This document shows, in pieces, positions 56,521 to 64,000 of a stretch of DNA of 64,000 bases. The position numbers and the translations under genes were made by a program. The notes below the pieces were generated by a model. The model made no database searches. It was given only the letters and a program-made list of their open reading frames with translations, and was not told where the DNA came from. Within the stretch, counting starts at the first letter, position 1. Each line of letters opens with the position of its first letter. The DNA lies in NCBI RefSeq assembly GCF_008297975.1, contig NZ_VLNY01000003.1, forward strand, positions 434,001 through 498,000. The letters run 5' to 3'. Source of the stretch: Antrihabitans cavernicola (GTDB lineage Bacteria; Actinomycetota; Actinomycetes; Mycobacteriales; Mycobacteriaceae).

Positions 56521-57882
56521 ATGTCGTCCTCAGCGGATCGGTCCGGCTCCACCAACGACGGGCGAGCGGTGTCCGAGGTAGTCGACCTGGTCAGCGCACT
56601 GATTCGGTTCGACACCTCCAACACCGGCGAACTCGAGACCACCAAGGGCGAGAAAGAATGCGCCGAGTGGGTCGCGGAGCAGCTCCACGAGGTGGGTTAC
56701 GAGACGGAGTACGTCGAATCCGGCGCTCCCGGCCGCGGCAACGTCTTCGCGCGACTACCGGGAAGCGATTCCTCGCGCGGCGCACTCCTGGTTCACGGTC
56801 ATCTCGACGTGGTGCCTGCCGAACCCGCCGACTGGAGTGTGCACCCGTTCTCCGGCACCGTCCAGGACGGTTACGTCTGGGGCCGCGGCGCGGTCGACAT
56901 GAAGGACATGGTCGGGATGGCGCTGGCGCTGGCTCGCCAGTTCAAGGCCGATGGAACCGTGCCGCCACGGGATCTGGTGTTCGCATTTCTGGCGGACGAA
57001 GAGAACGGCGGCAAGTACGGATCGCATTGGCTGGTCGACAATCGGCCGGACCTGTTCGACGGGGTCACCGAGGCGGTCGGTGAGGTCGGCGGATTCTCGC
57101 TGACGGTCGCGCGGCCCGACGGCGAGGAACGCCGCCTGTATCTGGTGGAGACGGCCGAGAAAAGCCTCGGGTGGATGCGGCTGACGGCGAAGGCGAACGC
57201 GGGCCACGGATCGTTCCTGCACGAGAACAACGCCGTGACTATCTTGGCCGACGCTGTCGCTCGGCTCGGCTCACATACCTTCCCGTTGGTGCTCTCGGAC
57301 TCGGTGCGCGAGTTCCTTGCTGCGGTGGGGGACGAGTCCGGTCTCGACTTCGGCCCCGATTCGCCGGACCTCGACGGCACGCTCGCGAAACTCGGCAGCA
57401 TTTCCCGAATCGTGGGAGCAACGCTGCGCGACACCGCCAATCCGACGATGCTGAAAGCGGGTTACAAGGCGAACGTGATTCCGCAGACCGCGGAAGCGGT
57501 GGTGGATTGCCGCGTCGTTCCCGGTCGGCAAGCCGCGTTCGAGAAGGAGGTCGACGACTTGATCGGCCCCAACGTGACACGCGAATGGATCACCAAGCTC
57601 GACAGCTACGAGACCACGTTCGACGGCCACCTCGTGGACGCCATGAACGACGCGATTTTGGCGTACGACAGCAACGGTCGCACGGTTCCGTACATGCTGT
57701 CCGGTGGAACCGACGCAAAGGCGTTCGCGCGCATCGGGATTCGCTGCTTCGGCTTTGCTCCGCTGCAGTTGCCGCCGGAGTTGGATTTCGCCGCGCTGTT
57801 TCACGGCGTCGACGAGCGGGTACCGGTGGACTCGCTGCTGTTCGGTACCCGCGTCCTCGAGCACTTCCTGTTGCACAGCTGA
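56521..57882 (+). CDS. M20-family metallopeptidase (Rv2141c-like)
   Basis: 453 residues. Zinc ligands and catalytic residues: [17 protein letters not shown] (HxD), [12 protein letters not shown] (bridging Asp) and [18 protein letters not shown] (Glu-Glu); the dimerisation domain inserts at about 210-330, and [10 protein letters not shown] and [12 protein letters not shown] end the catalytic part. Substrates may be dipeptides or N-acyl amino acids. It pairs with the PEBP gene 16 nt downstream, as Rv2141c/Rv2140c do. Confidence 0.92.
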   Translation: MSSSADRSGSTNDGRAVSEVVDLVSALIRFDTSNTGELETTKGEKECAEWVAEQLHEVGYETEYVESGAPGRGNVFARLPGSDSSRGALLVHGHLDVVPAEPADWSVHPFSGTVQDGYVWGRGAVDMKDMVGMALALARQFKADGTVPPRDLVFAFLADEENGGKYGSHWLVDNRPDLFDGVTEAVGEVGGFSLTVARPDGEERRLYLVETAEKSLGWMRLTAKANAGHGSFLHENNAVTILADAVARLGSHTFPLVLSDSVREFLAAVGDESGLDFGPDSPDLDGTLAKLGSISRIVGATLRDTANPTMLKAGYKANVIPQTAEAVVDCRVVPGRQAAFEKEVDDLIGPNVTREWITKLDSYETTFDGHLVDAMNDAILAYDSNGRTVPYMLSGGTDAKAFARIGIRCFGFAPLQLPPELDFAALFHGVDERVPVDSLLFGTRVLEHFLLHS

Positions 57883-57898
57883 TCAGAAAGGGACCCAC

Positions 57899-58429
57899 AT
57901 GTCGCACGATCCGTACGAGGCCTTGCCCGATCTCCCCTCGTTCGAGCTGACCTCCGCCGACGTCACGGACGGCCAGCCGCTGAAGAACGAGCAAGTGAGC
58001 GGGATCATGGGGGCAGGCGGGCGCGATACTTCGCCACAACTGTCCTGGTCGGGATTCCCCGACGAAACCAAGAGCTTCGCGGTCACCGTCTACGACCCGG
58101 ATGCGCCGACGGCGTCGGGCTTCTGGCACTGGGCGGTTGCGAATCTGCCGGTGACCACCACCTCACTCGCGCCAGGTGCGGGCGACGACGGCGGCACCGG
58201 TCTTCCGCACGGCGCGGTCACGCTGCGCGGTGACGCAGGCGCAGCACGCTACATCGGCGCAGCCCCGCCGAGCGGCCACGGCACGCACCACTACTACGTG
58301 GTCGTGCATGCGGTGGACGTCGAGCGACTCGATGTCGACGAAAACGCCACACCGGCCTTCCTCGGCTTCAACCTGTTCTCCCACGCAATCGCGCGAGCGA
58401 CCATAGTCGGGACGTACGAGGAGGAGTAG
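57899..58429 (+). CDS. YbhB/PEBP-family protein (Rv2140c-like)
   Basis: 176 residues, the length of Rv2140c. Ligand-site motifs are [27 protein letters not shown] (in two parts here around TSPQLSW and VYDPDAPT), [10 protein letters not shown] and [13 protein letters not shown]. These proteins bind anionic groups; Rv2140c binds phosphatidylethanolamine. ATG 57899 has AAAGGGA upstream. A strong terminator follows 11 nt after the stop. Confidence 0.94.
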   Translation: MSHDPYEALPDLPSFELTSADVTDGQPLKNEQVSGIMGAGGRDTSPQLSWSGFPDETKSFAVTVYDPDAPTASGFWHWAVANLPVTTTSLAPGAGDDGGTGLPHGAVTLRGDAGAARYIGAAPPSGHGTHHYYVVVHAVDVERLDVDENATPAFLGFNLFSHAIARATIVGTYEEE

Positions 58430-58440
58430 TGCGCTCCGCG

Positions 58441-58486
58441 CAGGTGAGCGGTTAGTTGGTCTAGGGACCAACTAACCGCTCACCTG
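58441..58486. terminator. Bidirectional terminator hairpin
   Basis: A perfect 21-bp stem (58441-58461 with 58466-58486) and a 4-base loop TAGG lies between convergent genes, 11 nt after the PEBP stop and 4 nt before the acyl-CoA synthetase stop. No T-run follows, as is common for actinobacterial terminators. Confidence 0.88.
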
Positions 58487-58490
58487 TGGG

Positions 58491-60323
58491 CTACCGCAGA
58501 TCGACGACCTCGTTGCCGGGCACAGCGGCATAGAGGTCGATGATCTCGTCGGCATACATCGCCGAGATCGGCTTACGGCGCAGCTTCATGGTCGGAGTCA
58601 GTTCCTCGCCGCCCGGCTCCCAATAGTGGCTGGAGATGACGAAGCGCTTGATCTGCTCCACCTGCGAGAGCTTCTTGTTGCCGGCTCGGATCGCTTCCGC
58701 GACTTCTTTCCGCAGTTCTTCGCGTGCCGTGAGCGTGGCAAGGTCGGCGCCCGGGATGCCCAGCGCTTTCGCACGGACGGCAGCGGCATCGGGATCGAGC
58801 GCGATGAGCGCCGTGATGTACGGACGCGCCTCGCCGATCGCCACGGCCTGACTGATCAACGACGACGACGCCTTCATCGCGTTCTCGATGTTGGTGGGGG
58901 ACATGTTCTTTCCCGCCTCGCTGATGATCAGTTCCTTCTTGCGGTCGACGATCGACACGTTTCCCTCGGCATCGACGGTCGCGATGTCCCCGGTCACCAA
59001 CCACCCGTCCGCATCGATGGTCTCGGCGGTCTTCTCCGGCTGCTTGCGGTAGCCCCGCATCACCACCGCACCGCGGACCAACAGTTCGCCGTCCTCTGCC
59101 AACTTGAGCTCGACACCGTTGACGGCCTTGCCGACGGTGCCGATCTTCAGGTCGTCGTGGGTCGTCGTGGTGGACACGCCGGTGGTCTCGGACAAGCCCC
59201 ACACCTCGAGCACGGCGATGCCGAGGCCGAGGAAATATTGCAGCACCTCGGCCGGAATGGCGGCCGCGCCCGAGCCCGCGAACTTGATCTGTTCCAACCC
59301 GAGCGCGTGCCGAAGCTTGGATAGCACAAGCGCGTCGGCGATCGTGTGCTGGATGGTCAGCGGCAGCCCACGTCCCTCGCCGGCGAGGTCCTTCTGCGCC
59401 GCGGCAAGCCCGACGCCGATGGCCCAGTTGGCGAGGTTGCGCTTGATCGGGCTCGGCTCTTCGGCCAGCTTTGCCTCGATGCCCGCCTTGATCTTCTGCC
59501 ACACGCGAGGAACGCCGAAGAACACGGTCGGGCGCGTATCGGGTAGTGCCGCAGCGATTTCGCGCGGATCGGCGACCGAGGTGATCTGAATTCCGCGCAC
59601 CATGTTCATGGCATGGGCGGACACGCGATCGGCGATGTGCGCCGCGGGCAGATAGGACGCGACCCGGTCGTCGAAACCGACGTCCAGGACATGCTCCACG
59701 CCGACCAGTTGGGCGATCATGTTGCGATGGGTGATCTCGACGCCCTTCGGCGGGCCGGTGGTTCCGGAGGTGTAGATCAGGGTGGCGACATCGGTCGGCG
59801 CAACCGCCCGCCATGCTGCGTCGAAGTCGAAATCGGCTGCGGGCGAAGCTTCTACATCCTCGAGCGTCGCGGCGTCGTTCGCCGGACCGTCGACGACGAT
59901 GATGTGCTCGAGCGACGCACCCGACTGGCGGACCTTGTCCAGGAACGCCTTCTCGGTGACGACAACGCGATTTTCGGCGTTACCGAACAGGTACTCGATC
60001 TGCTCGGGGGAGCTGGTGTTGTAGATCGAGAACGGGATTGCGCCCAGGTGCAGTGCCGCGGTGTCGACCAGATGGAATTCGGGACGGTTCGTGAGCATGA
60101 TCCCGACGGTGTCGCCGTGACCGATGCCGAGACCGGCGAGACCGGCCGCGATCGCTTTCACCCGCTCGCCGTATTCGCGCCAGGTCACCTCCTGGATGCT
60201 GCCGGGAGTCCGAAGTGCCACGGCGCTCGGACGGACCGAGGCGGTCAGTTGGAAGGCTTCGGGCAGCGTGCGTACTGCTGTCCCGGTCGAGTGCGGAAAG
60301 GTGACGTCGTCTTGTTGTGTCAT
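58491..60323 (-). CDS. Long-chain fatty-acid-CoA ligase (FadD15-like)
   Basis: 610 residues of the AMP-forming family. Motifs: TLIYTSGTTGPPKGVEITHRN (P-loop), AHIADRVSAHA, WGLSETTGVSTTT, GWLVTGDIATVDAEGNV and DRKKELIISEAGKNMSP, with the C-terminal Lys in LTPTMKLRRKPI. The inserted segment near 290-350 is typical of long-chain ligases. Start ATG 60323 (MTQQ); ATG 60335 adds four residues. It ends at the terminator and lies 130 nt after pyrD. Confidence 0.94.
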   Translation of the reverse strand: MTQQDDVTFPHSTGTAVRTLPEAFQLTASVRPSAVALRTPGSIQEVTWREYGERVKAIAAGLAGLGIGHGDTVGIMLTNRPEFHLVDTAALHLGAIPFSIYNTSSPEQIEYLFGNAENRVVVTEKAFLDKVRQSGASLEHIIVVDGPANDAATLEDVEASPAADFDFDAAWRAVAPTDVATLIYTSGTTGPPKGVEITHRNMIAQLVGVEHVLDVGFDDRVASYLPAAHIADRVSAHAMNMVRGIQITSVADPREIAAALPDTRPTVFFGVPRVWQKIKAGIEAKLAEEPSPIKRNLANWAIGVGLAAAQKDLAGEGRGLPLTIQHTIADALVLSKLRHALGLEQIKFAGSGAAAIPAEVLQYFLGLGIAVLEVWGLSETTGVSTTTTHDDLKIGTVGKAVNGVELKLAEDGELLVRGAVVMRGYRKQPEKTAETIDADGWLVTGDIATVDAEGNVSIVDRKKELIISEAGKNMSPTNIENAMKASSSLISQAVAIGEARPYITALIALDPDAAAVRAKALGIPGADLATLTAREELRKEVAEAIRAGNKKLSQVEQIKRFVISSHYWEPGGEELTPTMKLRRKPISAMYADEIIDLYAAVPGNEVVDLR

Positions 60324-60452
60324 ATCCGAGTCCATGGGTAGCCGGGGGACGTGCCCGCCCGGGGAGGTAGCCGATGAACCGAGGACGTGGATCAAGCCTC
60401 GGCACCGGCAAGGTACCACCGACCGGTGCGTGAAATGTCCGTTTTCGCCGGA

Positions 60453-61520
60453 CTATCGCGAGCCGGCGCCCACCGCTTCGGAGATGTTCGAATAGCCACC
60501 GCTGCGCAGTCGCTGGGCGAGTCCGCGATGGATGCGTCGGGTCCAGAACGGGCCGCCGTAGATCAATCCGGTGTATCCCTGCAGCAGCGAAGCGCCGGCG
60601 AGAATGCGCTCCCATGCCTGGTCGACGGTTTCGATACCGCCGACCGACACCAGCGTGATCTGCCCACCGACCCTCGCGTGGAGTCGATGCAGTACTTCCA
60701 GCGAGCGGTCGGCGACGGGCCGTCCGGACAGCCCGCCCGCGCCGATCTCCTGCACCAGGTCGCCACCGGTGCGCAGACCGTCCCGGGCGATGGTGGTGTT
60801 GGTTGCGACGATGCCGGCCAGACCCAGCTCGACCGCGAGGTCGGCGACCGCATCCACGTCGTCGTCCGACAGATCGGGCGCGATCTTGACAAGTACCGGC
60901 ACGGTGACGGCACCCAGGACTGCCTGCAGTAGCGGTCGCAACGACTCGACGGCCTGCAGATCACGCAAGCCAGGTGTGTTCGGTGAACTGACGTTCACTA
61001 CGACGAAGTCGGCGAGCGGGCCCAGCAGTCGGGCGCTGATCGTGTAGTCGGCCGCAGCATCTGCCGCCGCAACCACCTTGGTCTTACCGATGTTGGCGCC
61101 GATTGGAACACCGCCCCGGCGGCGTCGTAGATGGTTCGCCGCGTTGCCCGCACCGTGGTTGTTGAAACCCATCCGGTTGATCAGGGCGTGATCCTCGGGC
61201 AGGCGGAACAGGCGGGGCGTCGGGTTGCCGGGCTGCGCCTGCGCGGTGACCGTGCCGACCTCCGCGAATCCGAAGCCCAACGGCCCCCACGCGTCCACGC
61301 CCGCGGCGTCCTTGTCGAACCCTGCCGCGAGGCCCAGCGGTGCGGGAAAGTCGACGCCGAAGACAGTATTTCGCAGGATCGGATCGTCGATCGTGAACAC
61401 CCGTGTCAGCAACGCGCGCAACGGCGCCAGACGGCCACCGAGGCGCATTGCGCCGAAGACCAGGTGATGAATTCGTTCCGGCGGAACCAGGAACATCAGC
61501 CGTAGTAGTAGTCCGTACAC
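60453..61520 (-). CDS. pyrD: Dihydroorotate dehydrogenase, class 2
   Basis: 355 residues. The N-terminal hydrophobic helices ([18 protein letters not shown]) tie class 2 enzymes to the membrane and the quinone pool. Motifs: [46 protein letters not shown] (catalytic Ser) and [11 protein letters not shown]. It oxidises dihydroorotate to orotate in pyrimidine synthesis. GTG at 61520; the DUF5703 gene ends 4 nt upstream. Equivalent to Rv2139. Confidence 0.97.
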   Translation of the reverse strand: MYGLLLRLMFLVPPERIHHLVFGAMRLGGRLAPLRALLTRVFTIDDPILRNTVFGVDFPAPLGLAAGFDKDAAGVDAWGPLGFGFAEVGTVTAQAQPGNPTPRLFRLPEDHALINRMGFNNHGAGNAANHLRRRRGGVPIGANIGKTKVVAAADAAADYTISARLLGPLADFVVVNVSSPNTPGLRDLQAVESLRPLLQAVLGAVTVPVLVKIAPDLSDDDVDAVADLAVELGLAGIVATNTTIARDGLRTGGDLVQEIGAGGLSGRPVADRSLEVLHRLHARVGGQITLVSVGGIETVDQAWERILAGASLLQGYTGLIYGGPFWTRRIHRGLAQRLRSGGYSNISEAVGAGSR

Positions 61521-61524
61521 GCGA

Positions 61525-61770
61525 TCAGATTCCGGGATCCGGCACAGGAACGGCGGACTTGCGGCGTTTGAGCAGCACGCGCCTGCTGCCGTCGTTGTAG
61601 AGGCGCACCCGGGACAGCTCCCAACCGCCGAACTCGGCTTGAATGGCCAGCCGCATCGACGCGCCGATTCGGGTGACGTCCGGCGGCAGTCGCAACGGGA
61701 AGTATTCGTAGTCGTCGCTGCGGCTCGCCTCCCAGCTGGCGGGCAGCGCGGCTCGTCGACTCGACATCAT
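61525..61770 (-). CDS. DUF5703 protein
   Basis: 81 residues, basic at the C-terminus. The DUF5703 core is [15 protein letters not shown] followed by [20 protein letters not shown]. No function is known. ATG 61770 or 61767 both follow AGGGAGG; the stop of the upstream lipoprotein gene overlaps them, so the two are coupled. Confidence 0.88.
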   Translation of the reverse strand: MMSSRRAALPASWEASRSDDYEYFPLRLPPDVTRIGASMRLAIQAEFGGWELSRVRLYNDGSRRVLLKRRKSAVPVPDPGI

Positions 61771-62819
61771 CGACCTCCCTGAGACGGTTGTGCGGGTGCT
61801 TCAGCTCCCACGATTGCTCCGACGGTAGCGATGCGCTGCACACCGTCGCCCGTCGCCGAGCCGACGAACACGTCGCCGGTTGCGCTGTCGACCGCCACCG
61901 AGTCGGGCTGGCGAACCGTGGGAAAGCGGCGAACTTCCTTGGGAATCCCCTCCGCGAGGTCGTATCCGACAACCTCGTTGCTCCCCGTCAGCGTGACCCA
62001 GGCGATCTCGGCACGATCGTCGTAAGTCACCGCATATGGCCCGGGACCGACAGGGCCCTGCTGGCGAAGTACCAGCGGATCGGCGGTGAAAACCATGAGC
62101 GCGTTGCCTGGGGTATCGGTGACCAAGATTCGGCCGAAATGGTCCGTGGTCATGTCGCTCGCGCCCTGCCCTGCGCGCAGGGACAACCCGAGGGACGAAT
62201 CGGCGACGTTCAGCTCGGTCAGCGAGGTCTGGCGGCGATCGAGTGCGGTGATCGAATTCCCGGTGACCGCGAGGCCGTCGACCGACGCCAGACCGGAGAT
62301 CGTCGACGATGTCCCGTCCGTTCCCAGGATCTCGATAGTTCCGTTCGCAAGCCCGGCGGCAAGTCGGTTGTCGGACAGCACCTGCGCGGATCGTGCCGGA
62401 CTCGATGTCTTGACTACGTCGACCTTTCCGGAGCGCAGATCGACCCGAGCGACGCCACGATCGAACGGAACGAGCACTTCCCCCGGCTTGCCCAACGAAA
62501 CTGTGACGCCACTGCCGCCGAGCGGAACCTCGCGGGTAGGAGCGTCCGTGCCGCGCCGGTCGATCAAGACGAGCTTGGTGCCACGATCGGCCAGTGCGGC
62601 GAGAATCCGCGAATCGGCGTCGAAAGCCATCGCGTCGACGGGAGCGCCGACCTGTTGCACCGTGCCTGCGGGAGCGACGGTGACGGCGGGCGATTGCACG
62701 GCTGTCGCTGCCGCGATGGTCTGCAACGAACTGCCGTCGGAGCTCGACGAGCAGCCCGTGACCAGCAGCGATGCGACTCCTGCGGCGATCATGACCTGCT
62801 GGAGGGCACGCAGCCGCAT
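61767..62819 (-). CDS. lppL: LppL-like beta-propeller lipoprotein
   Basis: 350 residues. The signal peptide ends in LLVTGCSSSS, a good lipobox with Cys near residue 23, so it is a membrane-anchored surface protein. The rest is a chain of beta-propeller blades of the YncE type (PVDAMAFDADSRILAALAD, GYDLAEGIPKEVRRFPTVRQ, PDSVAVDSATGDVFVGSATG). ATG 62819 follows GAGGAGG. Equivalent to Rv2138 in position. The ligand is unknown. Confidence 0.88.
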   Translation of the reverse strand: MRLRALQQVMIAAGVASLLVTGCSSSSDGSSLQTIAAATAVQSPAVTVAPAGTVQQVGAPVDAMAFDADSRILAALADRGTKLVLIDRRGTDAPTREVPLGGSGVTVSLGKPGEVLVPFDRGVARVDLRSGKVDVVKTSSPARSAQVLSDNRLAAGLANGTIEILGTDGTSSTISGLASVDGLAVTGNSITALDRRQTSLTELNVADSSLGLSLRAGQGASDMTTDHFGRILVTDTPGNALMVFTADPLVLRQQGPVGPGPYAVTYDDRAEIAWVTLTGSNEVVGYDLAEGIPKEVRRFPTVRQPDSVAVDSATGDVFVGSATGDGVQRIATVGAIVGAEAPAQPSQGGR

Positions 62820-62955
62820 CCTTGCCTCCTCGATCGGTCCGCCGGGTTTGCGGTCCATATATCTGATCACGTTCGACACAACGCAGCCGATTAGGGGCTA
62901 CCGTGGTCCGGATCGAAGACTTCAAATCGGGGTTGAGATCAACGAGGAGTTCTTT

Positions 62956-63309
62956 GTGGAGAGCAACCAGCACGCCGAATTCACCGTCGAATACGTGGCG
63001 GTGGGACCGTTCGCCCACGGTTTCGGCAGGAGTGCGTCGGGACGGCCGTACGCGTTTCGAGTGATCCGTCGGACGCTGAACGTCGAGGTGTACCGCGACG
63101 ACCTCGACAACACCGTGCCCTCACAGGACGATGTGGTTGCGCGAGCAGAAGGGTCCATCACGGACATCGATCTGACCGACGAGCGCAGCATCATCGGGTT
63201 GGTTCGCGACATGGTGACCTCCGCACAACCGGTGGACTCCCCGGCAGGTGACGGCACGACCGTTCGTGCCTTCCTCAGCAGGATCAGCTCGGTGATCGAC
63301 GCGATCTGA
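62956..63309 (+). CDS. Conserved hypothetical protein
   Basis: 117 residues from GTG 62956 (GAGGAG 6 nt upstream). It is acidic and predicted alpha/beta: FTVEYVAVGPFAHGFGRSAS, RVIRRTLNVEVYRDDLDNTV, ending in helices LVRDMVTSAQP and VRAFLSRISSVIDAI. I do not recognise the family. The next gene starts on the base after its stop, so it is first in an operon with the MTB12-like lipoprotein and the MMPL gene. Confidence 0.7.
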   Translation: MESNQHAEFTVEYVAVGPFAHGFGRSASGRPYAFRVIRRTLNVEVYRDDLDNTVPSQDDVVARAEGSITDIDLTDERSIIGLVRDMVTSAQPVDSPAGDGTTVRAFLSRISSVIDAI

Positions 63310-63813
63310 ATGACGCGACGTATGCGCCGCCTCGAGGCGGCGCTGATCTGCCTAGCGACGGTGAGCGCGTTTGCCGCGTGCGGGTCGGACGACGCCGGTA
63401 CCGCCGCCCCGACATCGACCACCAGCGTCGCTGATGTCACAGGCACCGGACCACCGATTCCGACCGCCGCCGAGCTCGACGCGCACATCAAGGCTGCGTT
63501 GAACCGCGACCTTCCCGACGATCAACGAGTCGACCTGATCGAGGACGGCGATGCGTTCCGGTCCAGCATCCCCGACCTCTACAAGGCGCTCAACGACAAC
63601 CCGAACGCCAAATACATGGTCGTCGATCCCGTTTTCGACAATCACGACGGCACCCTGACCGCGACGTTCAAGCTGGACAAGGACGGCAGCGGAACCGCAA
63701 TCCGCACGGCCACAGTGCATTTCGTCGCAGTCGACGGCAAGTGGAAGATTTCGCGAACGGACCTGTGCGGCATTCTGCGTACCGCCGACTATCACACCCC
63801 CGCCTGCGGCTGA
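63310..63813 (+). CDS. Lipoprotein with MTB12-like domain
   Basis: 167 residues. Signal peptide and lipobox in LICLATVSAFAACGS. The mature part, PTAAELDAHIKAALNRDLP then DGTLTATFKLDKDGSG and TVHFVAVDGKWKISRTDLC, resembles the low-molecular-weight antigen MTB12 domain of mycobacterial secreted proteins, a cystatin-like fold. Two C-terminal cysteines could form a disulfide. The role may be tied to the MMPL exporter that follows 3 nt later. Confidence 0.78.
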   Translation: MTRRMRRLEAALICLATVSAFAACGSDDAGTAAPTSTTSVADVTGTGPPIPTAAELDAHIKAALNRDLPDDQRVDLIEDGDAFRSSIPDLYKALNDNPNAKYMVVDPVFDNHDGTLTATFKLDKDGSGTAIRTATVHFVAVDGKWKISRTDLCGILRTADYHTPACG

Positions 63814-63816
63814 ACC

Positions 63817-64000
63817 GTGTTCGCGGCAGGCCGGTGGGTATACCGACACCGTTACGCCGTTGTCGTCGGATTCGTTGTCCTGGTTGCCTTTCTAGGGCTG
63901 TACGGCCGGGACCTGGGTGGTCGGCTCAGCCAAGAGGGGTGGTTCGACGACAGCAGCGAGTCGGTGGCGGGCTCGGTCCTCGCCGACTCGACCTTCGGGC
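63817..64000 (+). CDS. MMPL-family transporter, N-terminal part
   Basis: The first 61 codons of a gene that runs off the right edge, from GTG 63817. The sequence FAAGRWVYRHRYAVVVGFVV, one membrane helix, then GRLSQEGWFDDSSESVAGSV with LADSTFG matches the start of actinobacterial MMPL transporters (RND superfamily), which export lipids to the envelope. Substrate and remaining domains are outside the window. Confidence 0.88.
   Translation, partial: MFAAGRWVYRHRYAVVVGFVVLVAFLGLYGRDLGGRLSQEGWFDDSSESVAGSVLADSTFG

Overview
The window is high-GC chromosomal DNA of a mycolic-acid actinobacterium, most likely Rhodococcus or a close Nocardia-type relative. The signs are frequent GTG/TTG starts, dense 4-nt ATGA/GTGA overlaps, the mycolate genes fabG1(mabA)-inhA, an MptB-type mannosyltransferase, mycobacterial-type lipoproteins and an MMPL start. 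Gene order follows two Mycobacterium tuberculosis blocks from memory: roughly Rv1459c-Rv1496 at 1-39.8 kb and Rv2137c-Rv2141c at 56.5-63 kb. I see no insertion sequence, phage gene, CRISPR array or rRNA.

Layout. 0-6.8 kb: mptB (partial) diverges from the complete SUF Fe-S operon sufR-B-D-C-S-U-T; a perfect SufR box overlaps the sufR start codon. 6.8-12.7 kb: accessory leftward genes, namely a polytopic membrane protein fused to a patatin domain, and an overlapping chain SDR, lycopene cyclase, Ku. 12.9-14.8 kb: an ABC-F ATPase behind a strong leader hairpin, then a small HTH protein. 14.8-15.9 kb: divergent cupin/MarR pair. 16-19.7 kb: aconitase with its TetR repressor AcnR, a consensus AcnR box inside the acn promoter, and an interlocked double hairpin at the acn stop codon. 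19.7-25.4 kb: cell-envelope genes (Rv1476-like, RipA-type hydrolase, MoxR, DUF58, a 21-codon bridge ORF, VWA protein). 25.4-28.1 kb: fabG1, inhA and ferrochelatase. 28.2-34.5 kb: serine hydrolase lipoprotein, conserved unknowns, NfeD/SPFH pair, SatD/membrane pair, TVP38 protein. 34.6-39.8 kb: mutA-mutB-meaB for methylmalonyl-CoA.

39.8-46.5 kb is a leftward run of seven genes (zinc-ribbon SDR, GCS2 ligase, DUF2784, Eis-like acetyltransferase, nucleoside hydrolase, amidohydrolase among them as listed). 46.6-48.9 kb: SRPBCC protein, acyl-CoA dehydrogenase and TetR. 48.9-51.8 kb: LigC ligase, a stand-alone primase-polymerase and a crotonase. 51.9-56.3 kb: an alpha/beta hydrolase, a DUF6745-like protein with a small partner, and a rifampicin monooxygenase (rox) preceded by a rifamycin-associated element, ending against the 3' end of tRNA-Leu(GAG). 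56.5-64 kb: M20 peptidase, PEBP protein, a perfect 21-bp terminator stem, long-chain acyl-CoA synthetase, pyrD, DUF5703, LppL-like lipoprotein, two small unknowns and the first 61 codons of an MMPL protein.

Themes that connect the genes: Fe-S assembly with Fe-S clients (aconitase, ferrochelatase); mycolate and wall building; propionate/methylmalonyl-CoA use; two DNA end-joining modules placed 40 kb apart; and three antibiotic-resistance-type genes (ABC-F, Eis, Rox). Functions are assigned by motif and remembered family resemblance, not by database search.
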